The notes under the pieces: generated by a model
Told to the model about the DNA's origin: nothing
The model's input: only the letters and a program-made list of their open reading frames with translations
Databases searched by the model: none
Program-made: the position numbers and the translations under genes
DNA from: Chloroflexota bacterium
Lineage (GTDB): Bacteria > Chloroflexota > Ktedonobacteria > Ktedonobacterales > Ktedonobacteraceae
Assembly (NCBI GenBank): GCA_902810755.1
Contig: CADDYT010000016.1
Coordinates: 1-60,748 of the forward strand
Length of the DNA stretch: 60,748 bases
Direction: 5' to 3'
Shown: in pieces, positions 44,662-52,801 of the stretch
Layout: each line of letters opens with the position of its first letter
How positions within the stretch are numbered: position 1 is the stretch's first letter

Positions 44662-46005
44662 TTATGCCGCCGACTCTTCGCTGGCTGCAAGGCGTTCGAT
44701 GCGCAGGTTCATAGCGGCCAGGCGAGGGACGATGTTGCCATAGCCGCGTTCGAGGAAGTGGATGTTGCTGATGATGGAGGTGCCGCGAGCGATGGCGGCG
44801 GCGATGACGTAGGCCAGCCCGGCGCGCAGATCGGGGATGGTGATGTCATCGGCGGCAGTGAGCGGCGTTGGTCCGGTGATGATCGCGCTGTGTTCGTAGT
44901 TGCCGTCGCGATAGCGGCAGGGAACGCTGCCCAGGCAGTGTGTCGCTAACTGCGTCTTTGCCCCCAGTCTGTCCAGCGCCTTGAGGTAGCCGAAGCGGTT
45001 CTCGAAGACGGTCTCGTGAATGATCGAGATGCCTTCGGCCTGTGTCAGCAGGATAGCAAAAGGCTGCTGCCAGTCCGTGGAGAAGCCGGGGTAGACATCG
45101 GTTTCGATGATGGCGGGTCGCAGCGGCCCCTTGCGGAAGAAACGGATGCTGTCCGCGCCGACCAGTTCAACGCCGCCGCCGACCTGCTGGTAGTAGGAGA
45201 GGAAGTTGCCGAGAATGTCCGGGCGAATGCCGTGAACGGTGACGTTGCCGTGCGAGGCGCAGGCCAGCGAGGCCCAGGAAGCCGCCTCGATGCGATCTCC
45301 CAGCACTTCGATATGCGTTCCCGACAGCCGCTTCACCCCTTCCACGCGAATGTCGCGGCCCGGCGAGGTGAAGATGATGGCGCCCATCGAACGCAGCATG
45401 GTAATCAGTTCGGAGATTTCCGGCTCGATGGCCGCGTTGGAAATAACGGTGCGGCCTTCGGCCAGGACGCTCAGGTAGAGGCAGGTTTCGGTCGCGCCCA
45501 CGCTGGGATAGGGAAGCTGGATATGTGTGCCTTTGAACGGCCTGACGCGGCGCGCCACGATGCCCTGGCTCGTCTCTTCCACCTCGCCGCCGAATTGCTC
45601 GATGGCCGCGAGATGGAAATCGATGCTGCGCTTGCCCAGATTGCATCCGCCCTGCACCGGCACGGAAACCGTCTCGAATCGCTGCAAAAGCGCGCTCAGT
45701 AGCAGCACGGGGATGCGGTTGCTGCCCGAATCGGGCGTTTCGACCCGTGACGAATTGACGGTAGAAGCATCGAGCTTCATCATATCCGCTTCGCGCGTGA
45801 TGCTGACATTGATCGAGGTGAGCATATCCGCCGTGATATCCACGTCGCCGATGGGCGGCACATTCGTCAGCGTGGTGGGCGTATCGCCGAGCAGGGCTGC
45901 GACCATTGCTTTCGTCACAAAGTTTTTGGCCCCCAGGCAGCGAATTTCGCCCATCACCGGATACCCGCCCTCTATACGATACACAGCCTGTGTTTGCACC
46001 GGCAT
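44662..46005 (-). CDS. murA: MurA homologue (UDP-GlcNAc enolpyruvyltransferase family)
   Basis: A 447-residue protein from ATG 46005, with AAGGAGAAGAG upstream. It follows MurA throughout: LGAKNFVTKAMVAALL near the N-terminus (with the conserved Lys), the catalytic loop VQGGCNLGKRSIDFHL with its cysteine, YPGFSTDWQQPF (conserved TD), and HFLERGYGNI toward the C-terminus. MurA transfers enolpyruvate to UDP-GlcNAc, the first committed step of peptidoglycan synthesis. Several signature positions differ from the usual form (RPGGC to VQGGC, RPVD to RSID, RGYE to RGYG), so it is a divergent MurA or a paralogue with a changed substrate. It sits alone, next to a large inverted repeat. Confidence 0.85.
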   Translation of the reverse strand: MPVQTQAVYRIEGGYPVMGEIRCLGAKNFVTKAMVAALLGDTPTTLTNVPPIGDVDITADMLTSINVSITREADMMKLDASTVNSSRVETPDSGSNRIPVLLLSALLQRFETVSVPVQGGCNLGKRSIDFHLAAIEQFGGEVEETSQGIVARRVRPFKGTHIQLPYPSVGATETCLYLSVLAEGRTVISNAAIEPEISELITMLRSMGAIIFTSPGRDIRVEGVKRLSGTHIEVLGDRIEAASWASLACASHGNVTVHGIRPDILGNFLSYYQQVGGGVELVGADSIRFFRKGPLRPAIIETDVYPGFSTDWQQPFAILLTQAEGISIIHETVFENRFGYLKALDRLGAKTQLATHCLGSVPCRYRDGNYEHSAIITGPTPLTAADDITIPDLRAGLAYVIAAAIARGTSIISNIHFLERGYGNIVPRLAAMNLRIERLAASEESAA

Positions 46006-46037
46006 TTCTCTTCTCCTTGCTATAGAAAACTGGCCCG

Positions 46038-46132
46038 GACATGTCATACTGAGCGCGAGCGAAGCATCTGCGTTCTGTATTGTGACAAAGTGTTTGCCTC
46101 AGATGCTTCGCTCGCGCTCAGTATGGCATGTC
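46038..46132. repeat. 33-bp inverted repeat of the TCATACTGAGCG type
   Basis: Arms 46038-46070 and 46100-46132 are reverse complements with one mismatch and a 29-nt loop. The core (TCATACTGAGCGCGAGCGAA) is of the kind dispersed in many bacterial genomes. A partial copy lies at 10021-10043. Confidence 0.85.
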
Positions 46133-46162
46133 TGAGGGTGCTTTTTACGGTACACAAAAAAA

Positions 46163-46199
46163 CGAAGGCGCCGACATATATTGTATATCAGCGCCTTCG
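46163..46199 (-). terminator. Rho-independent terminator of the glutamine synthetase-family gene
   Basis: A 9-bp stem (CGAAGGCGC/GCGCCTTCG) is followed on the minus strand by seven T. It lies 27 bp after the stop at 46226. Confidence 0.85.
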
Positions 46200-46225
46200 C
46201 CGTTTGTAGTTTGTGAGCTACGCGG

Positions 46226-47587
46226 CTAGTACTTATAGAAGTGCTGCCGCGTCTCCTCCTCCGGCGTCTTGTCTTTGAAGGCTGCGGATTCGTTGCGCTT
46301 GACTGCGATGTAGGAGGTTGCCAGTAATGGCCCCAGGGCGTCCAGCAGCACCTGGTCGCGTTCGAGTTCGTCGAGCGCCTCGTCGAGGGTGGTGGGCAGG
46401 CGACGGATGCCGCGCCTCTCGCGCTCCTCGTCGGTGAAGTTGCCCGGATCGATCTCGGCAGGCTCGCCCGGATCGATGCGGTTCTTGATGCCATCCAATC
46501 CAGCCGCCAGCAGCGCGCCCATCGCCAGATAGGGGTTGCCGCTGTGATCGGAGCATTTCAGCTCAAGGTTCATCGAGTCGGCCTCGCGTCCCCAGAAGGT
46601 CGAAGGCACGCGGATCGCGCCCTCACGGTTATCGAAGCCCCAGGCGCCATAGGCCGAACTCCAGAAGTGGGGCAGCAGGCGACGATAGGAATTGGGGCTG
46701 CCGCAGGTGAGGGCGACGAGGGCGCGCACGTGGCGCATCACGCCGCCGATGAAGTGCTGGCCGATTTCGCTCAAGCCGCCGCGCTGGCTGGCATCATAGA
46801 GCAGGTTCTTGCCGGGGAACTCGCTATTCTGTGTTCCCCACAGGCTCAAATGAATATGCGCGCCGCTGCCGGCCTGATCGAGGAAGGGTTTGGGCGCGAA
46901 GGTTGCCAGCAGGCCGAAATCGCGTGCCACGCCGCGCACCGTTTCGCGCACGAGACACACATTATCGGCGGCGCGCAGAACGGGGGCGTGGCGAATCGAA
47001 AGCTCCTGCTGCGCCGGGCCAAGCTCGGTATGGAATAATTCAATGGAGATACCCTCGGCCTCTAGCGCCGCCAGCACCGCATCGATCACCTCGGCCTGCT
47101 CGTCCAGCCCGATGCTGCTGTAGCAGAGGCTGGAATCGGCAGGCACATATTGCCCGTTCTCTTCGCGAGCCAGATAAAACTCGTGTTCGACGGCGGCCTC
47201 CGCGCGCATTCCTTCCTGCGCCAGTCGCTGTACCATACGTTTGAGGAAGTAACGCGGGTCCGCCTCCCAGGGCTGGTGGTTGGTCATAATCATGTCGCAC
47301 ATCATCGCGCCGCTGTTGGGCGCGTAGGGCAAAATAACGAAGGTTTCCGGGTCGGGGATCAGGCGGAACTCGCCCACCGGCCCCATGCCCTCGACCGCTG
47401 CCAGCGACTCCACCCCGGTGAACGCCTGCATTGCCAGCGTCTGCCCGATGCCCTCGCGCATGCGGGAAGCAAGCTTAGAGGCATGCGTCGCCTTGCCGCG
47501 AATAATGCCCCCGTTGTCACAATACAGGAACCGTACCAGTCGCAGATCAGCCGCCTGGGCTTGCTTAACAACATCCTGAGCATTCAT
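46226..47587 (-). CDS. Glutamine synthetase-family enzyme (GlnA-like)
   Basis: A 453-residue protein from ATG 47587 with TAGGAG upstream. Conserved blocks of the GS fold are present: VEHEFYL (metal Glu), GSGAHIHLSLW (ATP/metal His), PNSYRRL, NREGAIRVPS, and ELKCSDHSGNPYLAMGALLAAGLDGI. It lacks the adenylylation-site motif NLYDLP near the C-terminus, and the extreme C-terminus differs from classical GlnA. This pattern fits gamma-glutamylpolyamine or other GlnA-like ligases better than the primary nitrogen-assimilation enzyme. The acceptor amine is unknown. A strong terminator (46163-46199) marks it as monocistronic. Confidence 0.88.
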   Translation of the reverse strand: MNAQDVVKQAQAADLRLVRFLYCDNGGIIRGKATHASKLASRMREGIGQTLAMQAFTGVESLAAVEGMGPVGEFRLIPDPETFVILPYAPNSGAMMCDMIMTNHQPWEADPRYFLKRMVQRLAQEGMRAEAAVEHEFYLAREENGQYVPADSSLCYSSIGLDEQAEVIDAVLAALEAEGISIELFHTELGPAQQELSIRHAPVLRAADNVCLVRETVRGVARDFGLLATFAPKPFLDQAGSGAHIHLSLWGTQNSEFPGKNLLYDASQRGGLSEIGQHFIGGVMRHVRALVALTCGSPNSYRRLLPHFWSSAYGAWGFDNREGAIRVPSTFWGREADSMNLELKCSDHSGNPYLAMGALLAAGLDGIKNRIDPGEPAEIDPGNFTDEERERRGIRRLPTTLDEALDELERDQVLLDALGPLLATSYIAVKRNESAAFKDKTPEEETRQHFYKY

Positions 47588-47833
47588 ATGAAGCGCAATC
47601 TCCTATCTCTGTTGTGTTGATAATCGAACAAAAGCGGATAGAACCTTAGTACAGAAGCAGTATAGCAGAGCATTCCTGTGAAGACAAGAGCAAGCGCCTC
47701 GTGTGATACAATTTGCTTAACAACGAGTACATGAAAAAGAATATGGATGAGCCGGTAGCGGAAGTGAGGGTGGAGAGGCAGGTCTGATTTCATTGTTCGT
47801 CGATGGAGTACAAAACTGCTCAGGAGGTGTTCC

Positions 47834-48970
47834 TTGACCATAGTATCTATTGTCCTTATTCTTATACTCATCCTTCTCTTGCTCTTCACTGGCATAGCGG
47901 GCTGGATTTCCTCAGAGCGGCTCTTGCGAGTGAGCGAAACATGGTATACGGTCACGTTGCCCGTCATTGGGGCCACAGAAAAAACGGTCACTCTTCCACG
48001 CAGGAAAGAGACAACTTATGCAGGCATCTATGGCATCAGCTGGGAAAACAACTATGCGATTCTCGGCGAGATAGTGGAAAGCTCTGAGCAAACGGTGACG
48101 CGGTGCATTATCAAAATGACACAGCCCCTACCGGTTGGTCAGCCGGTGACCTGGAACATTTTTGTCTATACAGGCGATCCTCAGAGTGCATTGGGGCTGA
48201 GCTATGAAGATGTACGCATCCCGAGCGAACTCGGGTTGCTGTCGGCGTGGTTTATACCGGGGGAACGCTCAACCTGGGTGCTGTTGGTGCATGGCTTTCA
48301 TGCCTCACGTGAAGAGGCGCTCCGTATTCTCCCGGCACTGGCACGTATAGGCTTGCCCGCCCTGGTTCTGACCTATCGCAATGACACAGGTGCGCCGAAA
48401 AGTCCCGATCACTTCTACCACCTGGGTGACACGGAATGGCGGGATATCGAAGCCGGCGTGCGTTACGCTCTGGCTCGTGGGGCGCAGGATGTTGTGCTGT
48501 ATGGCTGGTCGATGGGTGGCTGCATGGTCGAAACTTTCCTGCATCGCTCTTCAGAAGCCATACATGTGCGAGCTGCTGTACTCGACTCGCCTGTGCTGGA
48601 CTGGCATGGAGCGTTGGAGGCACAGCTCCTCAATCTCCACTTTCCACGCTGGTTTACTTACGTGATGAAATGGTTTGTGGCACGGCGATCGGGTATCGAT
48701 TTCAACGCGCTGAATTACACATGCCAGGCCAGCGCAACAGGCATTCCAATACTCCTCTTCCACGGCGATGCGGATAGCATGGTTCCTATCGCAGGAAGCG
48801 ACCTCTATGCCCGGGCTCGACTCGATCAAGTCAACTACCAACGAATAAGCAATGCTGATCATACGCAGGTGTGGAACGTTGACCCGCAAGCTTACGAGGA
48901 CACGCTGATATCATTCCTTACGCGGGCCAGCGAACCTGAAGCTCAGCGCAATGACAAACGCGTTGAATAG
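47834..48970 (+). CDS. Membrane-anchored alpha/beta hydrolase
   Basis: A 378-residue protein with a TTG start at 47834, supported by AGGAGG 8 bp upstream. Residues 3-25 are a hydrophobic anchor (IVSIVLILILILLLLFTGIAGW). The alpha/beta-hydrolase domain starts near residue 130: VHGFHASREEALRILPALA, the nucleophile elbow GWSMGG (Ser), the acid in LFHGDADSMVP, and the His in ADHTQVWN. Substrate is unknown; the lid (LEAQLLNLHFPRWFTYVMKWFV) is hydrophobic, suggesting an ester or lipid. The active site would face the outside. It has no obvious operon partner. Confidence 0.88.
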   Translation: MTIVSIVLILILILLLLFTGIAGWISSERLLRVSETWYTVTLPVIGATEKTVTLPRRKETTYAGIYGISWENNYAILGEIVESSEQTVTRCIIKMTQPLPVGQPVTWNIFVYTGDPQSALGLSYEDVRIPSELGLLSAWFIPGERSTWVLLVHGFHASREEALRILPALARIGLPALVLTYRNDTGAPKSPDHFYHLGDTEWRDIEAGVRYALARGAQDVVLYGWSMGGCMVETFLHRSSEAIHVRAAVLDSPVLDWHGALEAQLLNLHFPRWFTYVMKWFVARRSGIDFNALNYTCQASATGIPILLFHGDADSMVPIAGSDLYARARLDQVNYQRISNADHTQVWNVDPQAYEDTLISFLTRASEPEAQRNDKRVE

Positions 48971-49196
48971 GGCGATTGTCGGGGCTACCCTGGGGCTGAA
49001 ATAGATATTGGAGTCGGAGTAGCACTTGCGGGAAAATGTAACGGGTGCGGGCTTGCCTTTTCCCGCAACGTTGTCAGTTTCTCCCCTTTGTCTGGAATGT
49101 GCAAACTTGTCTAGTTGCTCAGGATGTGTCTATACTTAATTATCAAGGAACAAGGATATTTCTCATTATTCTTTCTTTCTAAGGAGGGTTCCAGAC

Positions 49197-50279
49197 ATGG
49201 AGTATCATAGTGAAGTTGTGGGCAGCATGTTACGTCCCACGTATCTGGTGGAGGCACGCAAGCAGGTAGAAGCAGGTCAGATCAGTCATGAGGAGTTCAA
49301 GGCGATAGAGGACAGGGCGGTAGACGAAGCCATTGCCACGCAGGAGGCCGCCGGTATCGATGTGATTACTGACGGTGAGCAGCGGCGTTACGCCTTCTAC
49401 GGGCATCTCATCGATTCGCTGGCCGGCTTCGATAAGCTCGGCGGCTGGGCGATCCCTTTCCGGGATGAGAGCGGGGATGAACTGGTGCTGCCCCGCCCGG
49501 TGGTGGTGGAGAAACTGGCATGGAAGAGAAGTATGTGCAGTGAAGAGTGGACCTACCTGCGCGCGCGTAAATCACGGCCCGGCAAAGTGACTATGATCAG
49601 CGCGCAGCAGGCGGCTGCCTACTACGATCCGCAGAAATCGAAGGGCGCATACGCGACCCGCGATGCCTACCTGGCCGACATTGTAGATATCTCGCGCCGC
49701 GAAGTGGAGGAACTGATTCGCCTCGGCTGCACCTACATCCAGATCGACGCGCCGCAGTACGCGGCCCTGCTCGATCCGCAGATGCGTGAGGGCTATCGCC
49801 AGCGCGGCAGCGACCCGGAACAGATGATTGATCGCTGCATCGAGATGGACAATGCCATCATTGACGGGCATCCCGGCATTACCTTCGGCATCCATATCTG
49901 TCGCGGCAACAATCAGAGCAGATTTTATGCCAGCGGCGATTACGAGCCGATCTCCCGTATCTTCAACCAGACGCACTTCCACCGCTTCCTGCTCGAATAC
50001 GATGACCAGCGTTCCGGCGGTTTCAGCCCGCTCAAGCACGTGCCGGAAGACCGCGTGGTTGTGCTTGGTCTGGTGACGACCAAGAAACCGCGCCTGGAAT
50101 CGCCCGATGAACTGCGCCAGAGAATCGAGGAAGCATCGAAGTATGTGCCGCTCGAACGGCTGGCCCTCAGCCCGCAGTGCGGCTTTGCTTCCACTATGGA
50201 GGGGAACCGCATTACCCCTGAAGACCAGCGTCGCAAGCTCGAACTCGTCGCCAGCGTCGCGAAATCCGTCTGGGGATAG
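49197..50279 (+). CDS. Cobalamin-independent methionine synthase-like (MetE C-terminal family) protein
   Basis: A 360-residue protein with AAGGAGGG before its ATG. It is the single-barrel form corresponding to the C-terminal half of MetE. Zinc/thiol-activation residues are visible: H233-I-C235 in GIHICRGN and C328 in SPQCGF. The N-terminal barrel has VGSMLRPTYL and VITDGEQRR. Stand-alone members transfer methyl groups between small donors and thiols or have unknown roles; they are not full MetE enzymes. There is no adjacent methionine gene. Confidence 0.88.
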   Translation: MEYHSEVVGSMLRPTYLVEARKQVEAGQISHEEFKAIEDRAVDEAIATQEAAGIDVITDGEQRRYAFYGHLIDSLAGFDKLGGWAIPFRDESGDELVLPRPVVVEKLAWKRSMCSEEWTYLRARKSRPGKVTMISAQQAAAYYDPQKSKGAYATRDAYLADIVDISRREVEELIRLGCTYIQIDAPQYAALLDPQMREGYRQRGSDPEQMIDRCIEMDNAIIDGHPGITFGIHICRGNNQSRFYASGDYEPISRIFNQTHFHRFLLEYDDQRSGGFSPLKHVPEDRVVVLGLVTTKKPRLESPDELRQRIEEASKYVPLERLALSPQCGFASTMEGNRITPEDQRRKLELVASVAKSVWG

Positions 50280-50532
50280 CTCTTAGCGCCGATAAGCCAC
50301 CGGCTCCTGCTGAGGCTCTACACGCTGCATACATAATGGAGAGCCTCTCACGGGGCCGGTTTGCGCTTTTGCGGCTATGCCCTGGCTTCTTTTCCCGATT
50401 TTTGTGTGTTTTGCGGAGCTTATCTGAAAGTCCTATGCAAAGATTGAAAACTATTGACTGCTAGACGGCTCTGTCGCAATTCTGTTATACTTGCTTGCGG
50501 TAAGTACAAATACCTGCTTCGGGGTAGGAATT

Positions 50533-52194
50533 ATGAGTAGTCACAAAGTACCGCTACCGGTAGCCGATAGTTCGAAGAATATACAGGAAACAATTGAGCG
50601 CAATGATGTAGAGGCTGGAACGCCGGGCAGCCCGCCGGTGGAACGGGGTCGTTTTTTCAAAAACCTCTCGCCGTTCTGGCATGATCGCCTGGTGGAGGGC
50701 GCGCTGATCGTCTCAATGGCGCTTTACTATGTTGTCGGGAATATCAATCTGGGGAAGGGCTATCTCTTTCACCTCAATCCTTTGCTCTCGCTGCCCTTCT
50801 TGCTTATTTTCGCGCTCTTATGCTGGTATCGTCTGAATATTGCTCTTGCTTTACTGCCGTTAGCCCTGCCATATTATCTTTTACAGAAGACGGTTTACAG
50901 CCATTATGCCTTCAGTATTGCCGAGATTGCTCTGGTCGTCTGTGTGCTGGTCTTCCTGCTCCAGCTTGTCTTGCGGCGTGAATGGCCGCTGACCTCGCTC
51001 TGGCGGGATATGCGCACCTACCTCGGCCCCTTCGCGCTGCCCATCCTGGTTTTTTTGCTGACGGCTGCGTTTTCCATCGTTCTTGCCTATGATCGCCATA
51101 TCGCTTTGCGCGCCTTCCGTGAAGAGGTCTTCGACCCGCTCATCTACCTCTTGCTGGCCCTCTTCTGCCTGCGAACGCGCCGCGATATCACACGCCTCCT
51201 GCTGGCCCTGCTGGCAACGGCCTTTGTGGTTGCCCTCATTGGCTTCGTGCAATACTTCGTCCTCAAAGACCTCTTTGCCAGCGTCCCCACGCTCGAGGCC
51301 AGTGACCGCGTGCATGCCATGTATGGCAGCGCCAATAGTATCGGCCTGCTTTTCGATTACACCTTGCCTGTTGGCTTTGCATTGATGTTGACGAAGATAC
51401 GGAAGAACAGCACACTGGAAAGCTGGTGGTTCCGTGTGATCTTGCTGGCGGCTTATGTTCCCCTGCTGTTTGTGCTGTACGAGAGCCAGTCGCGCGGGGC
51501 CTGGGTGGCGATAGCGGTGGCTCTGCTGTTTGTTGTCGCGCTGTCTATTCCCAGCCGGAAAGTGCTGCTCGTCGGTGGGCTGGCACTTATCGTTGCCGTC
51601 GCCGCGTTTGCTTTGCTCTTTCATACCCGTATTATCAACTTTATTGTCGAGGATCATACCAGCGCGTCAGGCATCAGTACGGTCACCAAACGCCTGTACC
51701 TCTGGCAGGTTGCGCTCAATATGATTCACGATAGCCCCTGGTTCGGTTACGGCATGGATAACTGGCTCTGCCATTATAGCCTCAACACCCTCTGTCTCAC
51801 GCCGCACCTCTATCATTACTGGGGTTCGGTGCCGGGAGCCTATAACGCTCTGCACAGTGAGCCAGACCTTTCGCATCCCCACAACATCCTGCTTCATATC
51901 TGGGTGAGCATAGGCGTCTTCGGTCTGCTGGCTTTCATCTCCATACTGCTGCTCTTCTACTGGCTGTTTGCCCGTATTCTTGCCTCGCTCTCTGCCAGTC
52001 CCGCCCAGAATCGGACGCGCTGGATGACGCTGGGCATTGGCGCGGCCATGCTGGCGGCCCTGATACAGGGGATGGTGGATAGCTCCTTCCTCGAACAGGA
52101 CCTCGCCTTCTGCTTCTGGATGCTGGTCGCGGCCCTGCTCGTGCTGCGTATTCTCTCCGGCACTCCCTGGCGTCCGCGCGCATCTCGCGGCTAA
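50533..52194 (+). CDS. O-antigen ligase/polymerase-like membrane protein
   Basis: A 553-residue protein with about 12-13 hydrophobic helices; ATG 50533 is preceded by GGGGTAGG and the upstream residues in the frame are unlikely coding. Residues ~1-50 are a polar cytoplasmic tail. The Wzy_C/WaaL-type region is seen as LYESQSRGAWVAIAVALLFV (conserved SRGAWV) and a large external loop with the motif HPHNILLHIWVSIGVFGLLAF (conserved H-x-HN). Such proteins polymerise or ligate exported polysaccharide at the outer face of the membrane. It fits with the GT2/GH113 pair at 32-37 kb, although not linked to it. The 253 bp upstream have no convincing promoter. Confidence 0.88.
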   Translation: MSSHKVPLPVADSSKNIQETIERNDVEAGTPGSPPVERGRFFKNLSPFWHDRLVEGALIVSMALYYVVGNINLGKGYLFHLNPLLSLPFLLIFALLCWYRLNIALALLPLALPYYLLQKTVYSHYAFSIAEIALVVCVLVFLLQLVLRREWPLTSLWRDMRTYLGPFALPILVFLLTAAFSIVLAYDRHIALRAFREEVFDPLIYLLLALFCLRTRRDITRLLLALLATAFVVALIGFVQYFVLKDLFASVPTLEASDRVHAMYGSANSIGLLFDYTLPVGFALMLTKIRKNSTLESWWFRVILLAAYVPLLFVLYESQSRGAWVAIAVALLFVVALSIPSRKVLLVGGLALIVAVAAFALLFHTRIINFIVEDHTSASGISTVTKRLYLWQVALNMIHDSPWFGYGMDNWLCHYSLNTLCLTPHLYHYWGSVPGAYNALHSEPDLSHPHNILLHIWVSIGVFGLLAFISILLLFYWLFARILASLSASPAQNRTRWMTLGIGAAMLAALIQGMVDSSFLEQDLAFCFWMLVAALLVLRILSGTPWRPRASRG

Positions 52195-52322
52195 GCCAAC
52201 CGGGACCGGTCGCTAAACACAACTGTCTACTGTGTCACATTTTGAGAGAGACATCGTTCATAGTACCCGTCCTTCAGGCAAATGTATACTTGGGGAAGAA
52301 AATGCAATAAAGGAGAGGATCT

Positions 52323-52637
52323 ATGCTGTTCGACATCTCGATCCCGGTGTTATTGATCTGGCTGGCCTGCCACTTCGTTGGAGATTTTGCCTTCCAGAGT
52401 ACCTGGATGAGTGTCGAGAAAGGGAAAAGCTGGGAGATCAATTTCTACCACTGCGCCACCTATACCGCCGTCTTTGTCCTCTTTGCCCACCCGACGCTGC
52501 TCGCTATCATGCTCCTGCTCGTCACCCACTACATCATCGATACGCTCAAGGCACGCTACAAAGTCATCGGCCCCATCTGGGTTGACCAATCCCTGCACAT
52601 TCTGACGATTGTGCTTATTCTCGCGTTCAAGTTTTAG
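52323..52637 (+). CDS. DUF3307 small membrane protein
   Basis: A 104-residue protein with AAAGGAGAGG before its ATG. It opens with ACHFVGDFAFQSTWMSVEKG, the DUF3307 signature of a short membrane protein with conserved HF-GDF. Helices are predicted at residues ~5-22, ~47-65 and ~88-102. The function of DUF3307 is unknown. It follows the O-antigen ligase-like gene by 128 bp and precedes the kinase genes; whether it is linked to either is not clear. Confidence 0.8.
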   Translation: MLFDISIPVLLIWLACHFVGDFAFQSTWMSVEKGKSWEINFYHCATYTAVFVLFAHPTLLAIMLLLVTHYIIDTLKARYKVIGPIWVDQSLHILTIVLILAFKF

Positions 52638-52801
52638 CTTTCCTACAGCTAATAAGTCATGCTCTTTCCTGACTTCTTCTAAAAAGAAGACACATCCCGT
52701 TTAGTTCGATATATTGCCTGATTTGAAGGCCTTTCTTGTTGCCTGACCGGCAACATAGCGTGGGAACAACGCTAGAAGTTGAGTATCTGACGGGGTGTTG
52801 T

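Noticed and set aside
50454..50491. TTGACT and TATACT upstream of the O-antigen ligase-like gene
   Set aside because: The hexamers are 26 bp apart, too far for a sigma-70 promoter.
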